From assembly GCF_020831365.1 (NCBI RefSeq), contig NZ_JAJHPV010000021.1, positions 62,001 through 126,000 of the forward strand: a DNA stretch of 64,000 nucleotides, given 5' to 3'. The position numbers and the translations under genes were made by a program. This DNA comes from Massilia agrisoli (GTDB taxonomy: Bacteria > Pseudomonadota > Gammaproteobacteria > Burkholderiales > Burkholderiaceae_D). Positions 17,098 to 27,172 of this stretch are shown piece by piece. The notes below the pieces were generated by a model. The model saw only the letters and a list, made by a program, of their open reading frames with translations, was not told the DNA's origin and did not search any database. Positions within the stretch are counted from its first letter, which is position 1; each line of letters begins with the position of its first letter.

Positions 17098-18198
17098 TCA
17101 GATGCGCGAGCTGTCGATAATCCCGCCACCAAGGCAAACATCACCGTCATACAGCACGGCCGACTGGCCCGGCGTCACGGCCCATTGCGGGTCGGTGAAG
17201 TCGAGCGTGAACCGGTCCATGCCCTGCGGCGTTACGTGGCACGCCACGTCCGCCTGTCGATAGCGCGTCTTGGCCGACAGCGCGCGCGCCATCGGAGGCT
17301 CGCCCGCGATCCAGCTGGCCTGGCCGGCTTCCAGCGACGCCGACAGCAGCCACGGGTGGTCATGCCCCTGCACGATCCACAAGGTGTTGGTCTCGACGTC
17401 CTTGCGCGCGACGAACCACGGCTCGCTGGTGCCGTCGTCGTTCTTGTACTTCTTCATGCCGCCCACGCCGATGCCCTTGCGCTGGCCCAGCGTGTAGAAC
17501 GACAGCCCGACATGCTCGCCCACCACGGTGCCGTCGTCGGTCTTCATCGGCCCCGGCTTGTACGACAGGTAGCGATTGAGGAAGTCGCGGAAAGGGCGCT
17601 CGCCGATAAAGCAGATGCCGGTCGAGTCCTTCTTCGCCGCATTGGGCAGCGCCAGCCGTTCCGCGATCTTGCGCACTTCGGTCTTCGGGATTTCACCGAG
17701 CGGGAACAGGGTCTTCGACAACTGCGCCTGGTTCAGGCGGTGCAGGAAGTAGCTCTGGTCCTTGGTCGCGTCGACGGCCTTCAGCAGTTCGAATTTGCCG
17801 GCGTTCTCGCGCACGCGCGCGTAATGCCCGGTCGCGATCAGGTCAGCGCCCAGGTGCATCGCGTGGTCGAGGAAAGCCTTGAACTTGATTTCGGCGTTAC
17901 ACAGCACGTCCGGGTTCGGCGTGCGGCCGGCCTGGTACTCGCGCAGGAACTCGGCGAACACGCGGTCCTTGTATTCGGCGGCGAAGTTGACGGCTTCGAT
18001 GTCGACGCCGACCACGTCGGCCACGCTGGCCGCGTCGATCCAGTCCTGGCGCGACGAGCAGAATTCGGAGTCGTCGTCGTCTTCCCAGTTTTTCATGAAC
18101 AGGCCGATGACTTCATAGCCCTGTTCCTTCAACATCCACGCCGCGACCGAGGAGTCGACTCCTCCCGACATACCGATCACGACTTTTTTCTTGCTCAT
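17098..18198 (-). CDS. mnmA: tRNA-specific 2-thiouridylase
   Basis: 366 residues. PP-loop SGGVDSS at 11-17 for ATP, catalytic Cys100 ([11 protein letters not shown]) and Cys196 (STGICFIG), and the C-terminal barrel starting near [16 protein letters not shown]. The enzyme puts sulphur on U34 of Lys, Glu and Gln tRNAs, receiving it through the Tus relay. It lies 1 base after the nudJ stop on the same strand, the same pairing as in E. coli, but without hflD and purB behind it. Confidence 0.97.
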   Translation of the reverse strand: MSKKKVVIGMSGGVDSSVAAWMLKEQGYEVIGLFMKNWEDDDDSEFCSSRQDWIDAASVADVVGVDIEAVNFAAEYKDRVFAEFLREYQAGRTPNPDVLCNAEIKFKAFLDHAMHLGADLIATGHYARVRENAGKFELLKAVDATKDQSYFLHRLNQAQLSKTLFPLGEIPKTEVRKIAERLALPNAAKKDSTGICFIGERPFRDFLNRYLSYKPGPMKTDDGTVVGEHVGLSFYTLGQRKGIGVGGMKKYKNDDGTSEPWFVARKDVETNTLWIVQGHDHPWLLSASLEAGQASWIAGEPPMARALSAKTRYRQADVACHVTPQGMDRFTLDFTDPQWAVTPGQSAVLYDGDVCLGGGIIDSSRI

Positions 18199-18199
18199 T

Positions 18200-18703
18200 T
18201 CAGGTCACATCCGTTTTTAGTGAAAGCCCGCCCTCGAATACCGAGGAGTGGGTATGCAGCAGGTCCAGCGCGGTGCGCTTGCCGGCCAGGTAGTCGTCGA
18301 CGCAGGTGAGCACGATCGGGCTGCGGTGGCGTTCGGGGCAGGCGGCGATTTCGTCGCGCGTCATCCACATCGTGCGCAGGATGCCGTGGTCGAGCGGCTG
18401 GTCGTATTCCTTGCCCGCCACGCCGCAGAAGGTGAAGCGCAGGTAGGTGACGTCGGTGCCGCGCCGCTTCGAGGTGTAGCGCGACATGTACATGCCGACC
18501 AGCGCGTGCGGGATGAACTCGTGCGCCGTCTCTTCCATCACTTCGCGGATCACCGCTTGTTCAAGCGTCTCGTACGGGTCGAGGTGACCGGCGGGCTGGT
18601 TGAGACGCACGCCTTCACTGGTCTCTTCTTCAATCAGCAAAAAACGGCCGTCGCGCTCGATGATCGCGGCGACGGTAACTGACGGTCTCCAGGTGTGTGG
18701 CAT
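18200..18703 (-). CDS. nudJ: Nudix hydrolase (NudJ-type phosphatase)
   Basis: 167 residues. The Nudix box runs from Gly39 to Ala60 ([20 protein letters not shown]), with Glu45, Arg53, Glu54, Glu57 and Glu58 all in place; the usual final Gly is Ala. In E. coli the homologous gene sits just upstream of mnmA and its product hydrolyses nucleoside tri- and diphosphates and HMP-PP; here the same position supports the name. The gene is divergent from pntAA across a 246-base spacer. Confidence 0.88.
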   Translation of the reverse strand: MPHTWRPSVTVAAIIERDGRFLLIEEETSEGVRLNQPAGHLDPYETLEQAVIREVMEETAHEFIPHALVGMYMSRYTSKRRGTDVTYLRFTFCGVAGKEYDQPLDHGILRTMWMTRDEIAACPERHRSPIVLTCVDDYLAGKRTALDLLHTHSSVFEGGLSLKTDVT

Positions 18704-18949
18704 GTGCGCCCCTCAAAATTGAAGCCGACATTCTACCTTGGCCCCGCATCAGTTGCTCACGCGCACGCGTGTTATGCGATTTGCATGGGATGGAGGGTTG
18801 ATCTGATACAAGATTTGGCGAGATTCCGCTGGCTGTGGAACACGTGCGGCATGAAAATCGCGGATTGCCCTTTGATTAAGGTTGCGGCATTTTGTATTAA
18901 CAATTTCCGTGTACTATCTTATCAATCAAATCATTTCACGGAGGCATTT

Positions 18950-20062
<1,113 letters not shown>

Positions 20063-20079
20063 CAAGGACAGGACTTCAC

Positions 20080-20394
20080 ATGGAAATCAGCCACACCATC
20101 ATCAACCTGATCATCTTCGTGCTGGCCATTTATGTCGGCTACCACGTCGTCTGGACCGTCACCCCGGCGCTGCATACGCCGCTGATGGCAGTCACCAACG
20201 CGATCTCCGCGATCATCATCGTCGGCGCCATGCTGGCCGCCGCGCTCACCGAGGGCCTGCTTGGGCAGGTGGCCGGCACGGTCGCGGTGGCGCTGGCCGC
20301 CGTCAATGTGTTCGGCGGCTTCCTCGTCACCCAGCGCATGCTCGAGATGTTCAAGAAAAAAGAGCCGAAAGCTAAAGCGGGAGACCAGGCATGA
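20080..20394 (+). CDS. pntAB: NAD(P) transhydrogenase subunit alpha, part 2 (membrane)
   Basis: 104 residues with three to four membrane helices (HTIINLIIFVLAIYVGYHVV, ISAIIIVGAMLAA, VAVALAAVNVFGGFLV), then RMLEMFKKKEPK. This is the membrane part of the alpha chain, separate here as in Rhodospirillum. A clear AAGGACAGGA lies upstream of ATG 20080. Its TGA overlaps the pntB start by four bases (ATGA at 20391), which implies coupled translation. Confidence 0.94.
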   Translation: MEISHTIINLIIFVLAIYVGYHVVWTVTPALHTPLMAVTNAISAIIIVGAMLAAALTEGLLGQVAGTVAVALAAVNVFGGFLVTQRMLEMFKKKEPKAKAGDQA

Positions 20395-21845
20395 ACTTCA
20401 TCAGCATGAATCTGGTGACGCTGCTGTACCTGGTGGCGTCGGTCTGCTTCATCCAGGCGCTCAAGGGCCTGTCCTCGCCATCCACGGCGCGCGCCGGCAA
20501 CGCCTTCGGCATGACCGGCATGGCGATTGCCACCGTCACCACCGTGGCGCTGATCCTCAAACTAAAAGCCGAAATGGCCACCGGGACGATGGGCTACGGC
20601 CTTGTCATCCTCGGCCTGGTGGTCGGCGGCGGCATCGGCGCGTTCGCAGCCAAGAAGGTCGAGATGACCAAGATGCCTGAACTGGTCGCGGCAATGCACT
20701 CGCTGATCGGCCTGGCCGCAGTCTGCATCGCGGTCGCGGTGGTGTCGGAGCCATGGGTATTCCAGATCACCGAGCGCGGCGTCGCACTGCCATTCGGTAA
20801 CCGCCTCGAACTGTTCATCGGTACGTTTGTGGGCGCAGTCACCTTCTCCGGATCGGTGATCGCCTTCGGCAAGCTGTCGGGCAAGTACAAATTCCGCCTG
20901 TTCCAGGGCGCGCCGGTCAGCTTCCCCGGCCAGCACATGGTCAACCTCGGCATCGCCATCGCGATCGTGGTGCTGGGACTGATGTTCTGCTTCTCCGAAG
21001 GCGCCGAACCGGCATGGACGCCGTTCGTCATCATGGCCATCCTGTCGTTCATCCTGGGCGTGCTGATCATCATCCCGATTGGCGGCGCGGATATGCCGGT
21101 GGTGGTGTCGATGCTCAACAGCTACTCGGGCTGGGCCGCCGCAGGCATCGGCTTCTCGCTCAATAACTCGATGCTGATCATCGCAGGCTCGCTCGTCGGG
21201 TCAAGCGGTGCGATCCTGTCGTACATCATGTGCAAGGCGATGAACCGGTCGTTCTTCAATGTGATTTTGGGCGGCTTCGGCGGCGAGGCCGCAGCGGCAG
21301 GCGGCGCGGCGCAGGAACAGCGCCCGGTCAAATCCGGCTCGGCCGACGATGCGGCCTTCATCATGAGCAATGCCGAATCCGTCATCATCGTCCCGGGCTA
21401 CGGCCTGGCGGTGGCGCGGGCGCAGCATGCGCTCAAGGAGCTGGTTGAAAAACTGACCCACCAGGGCGTCAACGTGAAGTACGCGATCCACCCGGTTGCT
21501 GGCCGCATGCCTGGCCACATGAACGTGCTGCTGGCCGAAGCCGAGGTGCCGTATGACCAGGTGTTCGAGATGGAGGACATCAATGGCGAATTCGGGCAGA
21601 CCGACGTGGTGCTGGTGCTGGGCGCGAACGACGTCGTGAACCCGGCGGCCAAGGACCCCAAGTCGCCGATTGCCGGCATGCCGATCCTCGAGGCGTACAA
21701 GGCCAAGAGCATCATCGTCAACAAGCGCTCGATGGCGTCCGGCTATGCGGGCCTCGACAACGACCTGTTCTACCAGCCGAACACGATGATGGTGTTTGGC
21801 GACGCGAAGAAGGTGCTGGAGTCGATGGTGAAGGCCGTCGAGTAA
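20391..21845 (+). CDS. pntB: NAD(P) transhydrogenase subunit beta
   Basis: 484 residues: eight or nine membrane helices (to about residue 280), then the NADP(H)-binding domain III with VPGYGLAVARAQHALKEL, HPVAGRMPGHMNVLLAEA, LVLGANDVVNPAA and the KRSMASGYAGLDNDLFY block. It completes the transhydrogenase with PntAA and PntAB. A short family A hairpin follows the stop and separates it from the converging diguanylate cyclase gene. Confidence 0.96.
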   Translation: MNFISMNLVTLLYLVASVCFIQALKGLSSPSTARAGNAFGMTGMAIATVTTVALILKLKAEMATGTMGYGLVILGLVVGGGIGAFAAKKVEMTKMPELVAAMHSLIGLAAVCIAVAVVSEPWVFQITERGVALPFGNRLELFIGTFVGAVTFSGSVIAFGKLSGKYKFRLFQGAPVSFPGQHMVNLGIAIAIVVLGLMFCFSEGAEPAWTPFVIMAILSFILGVLIIIPIGGADMPVVVSMLNSYSGWAAAGIGFSLNNSMLIIAGSLVGSSGAILSYIMCKAMNRSFFNVILGGFGGEAAAAGGAAQEQRPVKSGSADDAAFIMSNAESVIIVPGYGLAVARAQHALKELVEKLTHQGVNVKYAIHPVAGRMPGHMNVLLAEAEVPYDQVFEMEDINGEFGQTDVVLVLGANDVVNPAAKDPKSPIAGMPILEAYKAKSIIVNKRSMASGYAGLDNDLFYQPNTMMVFGDAKKVLESMVKAVE

Positions 21846-21854
21846 GCAAACGTT

Positions 21855-21880
21855 CGGCGGATGCGCTTCGCTTATCCGCC
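21855..21880. repeat. Family A repeat, half-copy hairpin
   Basis: One arm pair only: GGCGGATGCG ... CTTATCCGCC around a CTTCG core. It fills the 42-base gap between converging pntB and the cyclase gene and may end transcription from both sides. Confidence 0.7.
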
Positions 21881-21887
21881 CATTCCT

Positions 21888-22754
21888 TCATGCTGCCTCG
21901 ACGCGGTTGCGCCCGCCGTTCTTGGCGGTGTACAGCGCGCTGTCGGCACTGGCCAGCGCGTCATCCAGTTCGCTTCCGGGCGTCATGGTGGCAAGCCCAA
22001 TACTGATGGTCGCGGGCATTTCCGCGCCGTCGGCCGGAATCGGACTTGCGGCAACCGCCTCGCGAATGCGCTGTGCGATGCCGATCGCGGTCTCGGGCGG
22101 CGTCTCCGGGAACAGCAGGCCGAACTCCTCCCCGCCGATACGCGCCACAAAATCGGTCGCCCGCGCGGCGTCGACGATCCGCGAGGCGACCGTACGCAGC
22201 ACGATATCCCCCACCGGGTGCCCATGCTCGTCGTTGATGTTCTTGAAGTGGTCGATATCGGCGATGCCGACGGCGACTGGTTTCCCGGTGCGCCGTGACC
22301 GCGCCATCATCTGCGCTGCTTCCGCTTCGAACGCGCGCCGGTTCGCGATCCCGGTCAGCACATCGGTCATCGCTTCCTGTTCAAGCCGCGCCAGCAGCGC
22401 CTCGTTTTGTTCCTCCATGCGCCGGCGCGGACGCAGGTCTTCCAGGAAGGCGCCGAAGTAGCGCAATCCATCATGCTCGCCCAGGTCGAGCGCCTTCATT
22501 TCGACCGGGATGGCTGTGCCGCTCTTATGCCGTATTGCATACTCGCGCACATAATCGGTGTGGTAAGGGGCGGTGGCGCCGGGCAGCAGCGCCTCCAGCG
22601 GCTGGCCCATCAACTCCGACTCGGTACAGCCGCACAGCGTCTGCAGCGACTGGTTGGCGTAACGGATGCGGCAGTGCTCATCGATGATGAGCACTGCGTC
22701 GAGCGACTCTTCAATGAGGGCCGACATCAGTGATGTGGGCAGGGCGTTGGACAT
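21888..22754 (-). CDS. PAS domain diguanylate cyclase
   Basis: 288 residues. A PAS domain (about 10-110: DAVLIIDEHCRIRYANQS, VREYAIRHKSGTAIPVEMKAL) is joined by a short coiled coil (EEQNEALLARLEQEA) to a GGDEF domain (about 130-288). The active-site motif is GGEEF, with the inhibitory I-site RATD five residues before it, so it should make c-di-GMP and be feedback-inhibited. No membrane segment; the PAS domain presumably senses a cytoplasmic signal. It is a single gene. Confidence 0.92.
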   Translation of the reverse strand: MSNALPTSLMSALIEESLDAVLIIDEHCRIRYANQSLQTLCGCTESELMGQPLEALLPGATAPYHTDYVREYAIRHKSGTAIPVEMKALDLGEHDGLRYFGAFLEDLRPRRRMEEQNEALLARLEQEAMTDVLTGIANRRAFEAEAAQMMARSRRTGKPVAVGIADIDHFKNINDEHGHPVGDIVLRTVASRIVDAARATDFVARIGGEEFGLLFPETPPETAIGIAQRIREAVAASPIPADGAEMPATISIGLATMTPGSELDDALASADSALYTAKNGGRNRVEAA

Positions 22755-22803
22755 GGCGTCGGCGAGGTGGAATAGTCTTGCTATTTTCCCACCGCCGCAA
22801 GAA

Positions 22804-23961
22804 TCAGGGCGCGCGATGCCCGAACATCATGGTCTCGGCCAGCAGGGTGCGCGCTGGCTTGACGGTGTCAAGCACGCCCAGGGCAAGGCCGAGCAGCCCC
22901 TGCGAGGCGCCGCCGCTGGCAAACACACGCGCCATCGTGTCGGTGAGCCCGACCACCAGGCCGCGGTCGCGCCGGCGCTCGGCGGCAAACTGCACCAGTG
23001 CGCCAGGGGTCGCTTCGCGTGCGAGCAGGCGCGCCAGCACGGCCGCGTCGCGCAGGCCCAGGTTCAGGCCCTGGCCGGCCACCGGATGCAGCGTCTGGGC
23101 GGCATTGCCGATAGCGACAGTGCGCGCGGTGGCAGGTGCGTCCGCATTGAGCCCCAGCGGATACGCCACGCGCCGGGTCGCGCCGGCAAAGCGGCCAAGC
23201 CGGGTGCCGAATGCCTGGCCAAGCTGGGACAAGAATTCGGTATCGTCGAGCGCCATCAGCACTTGCGCGCGTTCCGGGCGCACGCACCACACCAGCGCGT
23301 ACTGCTGGCCGTCGGATCCATCCTGCGGCAGCAGGGCGAGCGGCCCTTCCTCGGTGAAGCGTTCGTAGGCGCGGTGGGCAACGGGGGCATTGGTGCTGAC
23401 GCGGGCAATCACGGCAGTCTGGCCATAGTCGCGCACGCGCGCACGCGCTTCCTGCGCGCCGAACACGCCGCCTTCGGCCTGCACCGCGAGCGCGGCGCCA
23501 ACTTCGCGTCCGTCCTCCAGCTGCAGCACCACGCCATCATCGTTTTCCGCCATGCCGGCCACGCGCGCAGGGCGCGTGACGTGGATGCCGAGGCTATCGC
23601 ACACCGAGGCCAGCACGCCAACCACGTCGCCGTAGCGGGCCACGTAGCCCAGCGCGGGCACCTTGTGGTCGCCGCGGTCGATCATGCTGCGGCCTAAGTG
23701 GCCGCGGCGCGACACATGGATTTCATGGATCGGCGTCGATTGCACCGGCCATGCGCCAACAGCTTCGAGTAGCTGGCGGCTGCCGTACGACAGCGCGATC
23801 GAGCGCGGATCGGCCAGCGACAGCGCCAGCGGTTTGGCGTCGAGCAGCCCGATTTTCTGCGGGTCCATTCCGCGCCTGGCCAGCAATGCCGCCAGCGCCA
23901 TGCCGACCGGGCCGGCGCCGCAGATCGCGATGTCAAGCTTGTTGTCTGTTACTTCCATCAT
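22804..23961 (-). CDS. UbiH/UbiF/Coq6 family FAD-dependent monooxygenase
   Basis: 385 residues. FAD-binding motif DIAICGAGPVGMALAALLAR at the N-terminus and the family signature GNAAQTLHPVAGQGLNLGLRD near residue 290. Such enzymes add hydroxyl groups in ubiquinone synthesis; which carbon (UbiH, UbiI or UbiF role) cannot be read off, though position beside pepP recalls E. coli pepP-ubiH. Its ATG at 23961 overlaps the pepP TGA (ATGA), so translation is coupled. Last gene of the amgK-murU-pepP group. Confidence 0.9.
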   Translation of the reverse strand: MMEVTDNKLDIAICGAGPVGMALAALLARRGMDPQKIGLLDAKPLALSLADPRSIALSYGSRQLLEAVGAWPVQSTPIHEIHVSRRGHLGRSMIDRGDHKVPALGYVARYGDVVGVLASVCDSLGIHVTRPARVAGMAENDDGVVLQLEDGREVGAALAVQAEGGVFGAQEARARVRDYGQTAVIARVSTNAPVAHRAYERFTEEGPLALLPQDGSDGQQYALVWCVRPERAQVLMALDDTEFLSQLGQAFGTRLGRFAGATRRVAYPLGLNADAPATARTVAIGNAAQTLHPVAGQGLNLGLRDAAVLARLLAREATPGALVQFAAERRRDRGLVVGLTDTMARVFASGGASQGLLGLALGVLDTVKPARTLLAETMMFGHRAP

Positions 23962-25289
23962 CCGTGTTGCATCGCCTTCTCGATATCGGCGACCAGCTTC
24001 GGCGCCGTGCCGCTGAGGATATGATGGCCACCTGGCGTGACCACGACGTCGTCCTCGATGCGGATGCCGATGTTCCAGAACTGTTCGGGAACGCCAGGCG
24101 CGGGACGCACGTAGATGCCCGGCTCCACGGTCAGCGCCATCCCCGGCTGCAGGATGCGCGACGGCCGGTCTTCCAGCGTGACGTTGCGGTAGGCGCCGGC
24201 GTCGTGCACGTCGAGCCCGAGCCAGTGTCCGGTGCCGTGCATGTAGAACTGCGCGAAGGCGCGCTGGGCGATCACGTCGTCGACGTTGCCGAAGCTGGAC
24301 TTGTCGAGCAGGCCGAAGTCGAGCATGCCCTGCGCGAGCACCTTCAGTGCGGCGTCGTGGATGGCGCTGTAGCGCCGGCCGGGAACGATGGCGGCCAGTG
24401 CGGCCGCCTGCGCCGCCAGCACCAGTTCGTACAGCTGCTTTTGCGGCTCGCTAAAGCGCCCGTTCACCGGCCAGGTGCGGGTGATGTCCGACGCGTAGCT
24501 ATCCAGTTCGCAGCCTGCGTCGATCAGCACCAGGTCGCCGTCGCGCATCTGCGCATTGTTCGCGTTGTAGTGCAGTACGCAGGCATGCGCGCCCGACGCC
24601 ACTATCGACGGGTACGCGGGCGATTGCGCGCCGCTGCGGCGGAACTCGTGCAGCAGCTCGGCTTCGATTTCATACTCGAACATGCCAGGACGGGTGGCGC
24701 GCATCGCGCGTTCATGCGCACGGCCCGAAATATCGGCGGCGCGCTGCATCAGCGCCTGTTCGTGATCATCCTTAAATAGACGCATCTCATCGAGCAGCGC
24801 CAGGAGGTCGTGCACGCTGGCAGGGGCGGTGACGCCGCTTCGGGACTGGCTGCGCACCTTGTCCATCCAGCCTTTGATGCGCGCGTCGAATGCGGCGCTG
24901 TGCGCCAGCGGGCAGTAGAGGGCAGGGGCATTGGCCAGCAGCTTTGGCAACTCGCTGTCGATGTCGTCGATGGCAAAGGCTTCGTCGAAACCGAAGGCTT
25001 CGCGCGCAGCTTCCGGGCCATGGCGGAAGCCATCCCAAATTTCGCGCTCGGCGTTTTTCTGGCGGCAGAACAGGATCGAACGCGCCGGCCTGGCGCCTTG
25101 CGCGGCCACCAGCACCACCACGCTCTCCGGCTCGGCAAAGCCGGTCAGGTAATAGAAATAGCTGTCGTGGCGGTACGGGTAGTCGCTGTCGGCATTGCGC
25201 TGCACTTCAGGCGCGGTGGCGAGGATTGCAACTGCGCCTGCGGGCATCTGCCCGCATAGCCGTTCCCGCCGTGCCGCATGGTGTTTCAA
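23958..25289 (-). CDS. pepP: Xaa-Pro aminopeptidase P
   Basis: 443 residues from a TTG start at 25289, close to the 441 of E. coli PepP. The TTG overlaps the murU stop (TTGA), with AAGG upstream; no ATG is available before MPAGAVAIL. Creatinase-fold metal ligands: two Asp in LVLIDAGCELDSYASDITRT, His in HGTGHWLGLDVHD, Glu in TVEPGIYV and Glu in RIEDDVVVT, all present, so a dinuclear Mn site is intact. It removes N-terminal residues that precede proline. Confidence 0.92.
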   Translation of the reverse strand: MKHHAARRERLCGQMPAGAVAILATAPEVQRNADSDYPYRHDSYFYYLTGFAEPESVVVLVAAQGARPARSILFCRQKNAEREIWDGFRHGPEAAREAFGFDEAFAIDDIDSELPKLLANAPALYCPLAHSAAFDARIKGWMDKVRSQSRSGVTAPASVHDLLALLDEMRLFKDDHEQALMQRAADISGRAHERAMRATRPGMFEYEIEAELLHEFRRSGAQSPAYPSIVASGAHACVLHYNANNAQMRDGDLVLIDAGCELDSYASDITRTWPVNGRFSEPQKQLYELVLAAQAAALAAIVPGRRYSAIHDAALKVLAQGMLDFGLLDKSSFGNVDDVIAQRAFAQFYMHGTGHWLGLDVHDAGAYRNVTLEDRPSRILQPGMALTVEPGIYVRPAPGVPEQFWNIGIRIEDDVVVTPGGHHILSGTAPKLVADIEKAMQHG

Positions 25290-26005
25290 GCGCTTGCCTT
25301 TTTTGCGAGTGGCGCGTTGAGCTCTTCGAGCTGGCCGATGGTGCCGACGTTGACCCACTCGCCCTTGTACACTTCGCCGCCGACCAGGCCGCGGTCGGCG
25401 TAATCGCGCATCAGCGTACCCAGGCGCGCTTTCTCGCCCGGCTTGATGTCGGCGAACATCTCGGGACGGTAGACGCCGATGTTCGCAAAGTTCCACTTCG
25501 GCGTGCCTTCGTTCGCCACCGAATACATGGTGAGCGCGAAGTCGCCTTCCGGGTTGTGCCACGGGTTCGGAGTCAGGTACAGCCAGCAGGCGTCGCGTTG
25601 GTCAACCGGGTAGGGATTGCCCAGCGCGTCCTTCTCCGCCAGCACGTCCTTGACCTGCTCGAAGTCGAAGTAAGGGCAGTAGATATCGCCCGACACCGCC
25701 ACGAAGGGCTCGTCGCCCAGCAGGTGCAGCGCGTTGGCGATGCCGCCGGCCGTTTCAAGCGCGGTTTCCTCGCGCGAGTAGGCGATGCGCGCGCCGTACT
25801 TGCTGCCGTCGCCCAGTTCTTCCTCGATCATGTGGCCGAGGTGGGCGTGGTTGATGACGATCTCGGTGATCCCGGCGCGCACCAGGTTCAGCACGTGCCA
25901 CGTGATGAGCGGGCGGCCGCGCACTTTCAGCAGCGGCTTGGGGCAGGTGTCCGTCAGCGGACGCATACGCTCGCCGCGCCCGGCGGCAAAAATCATGGCT
26001 TTCAT
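25286..26005 (-). CDS. murU: N-acetylmuramate alpha-1-phosphate uridylyltransferase
   Basis: 239 residues. Nucleotidyltransferase N-terminus MKAMIFAAGRGERMRPLTDT with the PKPLLKV lysine, then VAVSGDIYCPYFDF holding the metal-binding Asp and the late GEWVNVGTIGQLEEL block. Gene pairing with the amgK-type kinase directly upstream identifies it as MurU: AmgK phosphorylates MurNAc at C1 and MurU makes UDP-MurNAc, a recycling route that bypasses de novo synthesis (and thus fosfomycin) in Pseudomonas and relatives. Thirteen bases separate the two genes. Confidence 0.9.
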   Translation of the reverse strand: MKAMIFAAGRGERMRPLTDTCPKPLLKVRGRPLITWHVLNLVRAGITEIVINHAHLGHMIEEELGDGSKYGARIAYSREETALETAGGIANALHLLGDEPFVAVSGDIYCPYFDFEQVKDVLAEKDALGNPYPVDQRDACWLYLTPNPWHNPEGDFALTMYSVANEGTPKWNFANIGVYRPEMFADIKPGEKARLGTLMRDYADRGLVGGEVYKGEWVNVGTIGQLEELNAPLAKKASA

Positions 26006-26018
26006 CGATGCCTTGCTG

Positions 26019-27074
26019 TCAGAAGGTGTAGCCGACCTGCGGCGCCTTGTCCTCGAACGTGTCGAGCAGGCGCACCAGCGGTTTGAGCACAGTGTAGCGG
26101 TTGGCCGTCTTGCGCACGTAGTCGGTCACGGTTGGCAAATCGCCCATGTAGATCGATTTGCCATCGCGGTAATTCAGGCGGCAGAAGATGCCGAGGATTT
26201 TCAGGTGGCGCTGCAGGGCCATGAACTCGAAGTCGCGGTAGAACGCGTCGATGTCCGGGTTGACCGGCAGTCCCACCTGCTTGGCGCGCTGCCAGTAGCG
26301 CACCACCCAGTCCAGCACCACTTCCTCATCCCACTGGATGTAGGCGTCGCGCAGCAGCGAACCGAGGTCGTAGGTGACCGGGCCGAACACGGCGTCCTGG
26401 AAGTCCAGCACGCCAGGGTTGCCCTGGTCGAGGAACATCAGGTTACGCGAATGGAAATCGCGGTGCATGAACACCTGCGGCTGCGCCAGCACGTTGGCGA
26501 TGATCGCTTCGAACACGCCATTCAGCTGTTTGCTTTGCTCGGGTGTCATCTCGATGCCGAGGTGCTTGCCGACGAACCATTCAGGGAACAGGTTCAGTTC
26601 GCGCTCGACGAAGGCGCGGTCGTAATTTGGCAGCACGTCCGGCTTGCTGTGCAGCTGGAACTGGACCAGCGCGTCGACCGCGTCCGAATACATGAACGGC
26701 GCGTTGTCGATATCGAGGCGCTGCAGGTAAGTGGTGGTGCCGAGGTCCGACAGCAGCAGGAAACCGTTAGGGACGTCCTGCGCCACGATGGCCGGCACGG
26801 TGACGCCGGCTTCCAGCAGCAGGCCTTGCACATGGATAAACGCCGGCACGTTCTCGCGCTCGGGCGGGGCGTCCATGGCGATGAGGGTGTTGCCAAGTTT
26901 CTCACGTAGTTCCGGCACAACATCCAAGCGGAAATAACGGCGGAAGCTGGCGTCGGACGAGGCAGGGCGCTTGGTCTCGACCTGCACCAGGTTAAGCGTG
27001 CCCAGCCATGCGGAAAGCTGTTCCAGGCGGGCGTCTGGCTTGGGTGCGGGGGTATTTGATGACATTAAAGACAT
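26019..27074 (-). CDS. amgK: Anomeric MurNAc/GlcNAc kinase (AmgK), aminoglycoside-phosphotransferase fold
   Basis: About 351 residues. The APH-type catalytic loop VFMHRDFHSRNLMFL and the metal-binding GVLDFQDAVFGPVTYDL are intact, with the N-terminal lobe SSDASFRRYFRLDV. Partner of MurU in peptidoglycan-sugar recycling. Start codons at 27074 and 27065 are both possible, and a GTG lies further up; none has a strong ribosome site. It is divergent from lptD across about 100 bases, an arrangement also seen in Pseudomonas. Confidence 0.88.
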   Translation of the reverse strand: MSLMSSNTPAPKPDARLEQLSAWLGTLNLVQVETKRPASSDASFRRYFRLDVVPELREKLGNTLIAMDAPPERENVPAFIHVQGLLLEAGVTVPAIVAQDVPNGFLLLSDLGTTTYLQRLDIDNAPFMYSDAVDALVQFQLHSKPDVLPNYDRAFVERELNLFPEWFVGKHLGIEMTPEQSKQLNGVFEAIIANVLAQPQVFMHRDFHSRNLMFLDQGNPGVLDFQDAVFGPVTYDLGSLLRDAYIQWDEEVVLDWVVRYWQRAKQVGLPVNPDIDAFYRDFEFMALQRHLKILGIFCRLNYRDGKSIYMGDLPTVTDYVRKTANRYTVLKPLVRLLDTFEDKAPQVGYTF

Positions 27075-27172
27075 GAAGCAGGCCTGTGGAATCCGGTTGA
27101 GTGACACAATCCCATATAATAAGGGATTAAACTCAAAAAAGCGCCTGTCATGGTGTTTGAACGCATCTTTTC

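Noticed and set aside
18695-18949. N-terminal extension of pntAA
   Set aside because: GGAGG five bases before ATG 18950 and the canonical MRIGIPAE start exclude it; the extension would also overlap nudJ.
27097-27120. Full sigma-70 promoter for lptD
   Set aside because: TATAAT at 27115-27120 is perfect but the nearest TTGAGT is only 12 bases upstream; I mention the -10 only in the lptD entry.
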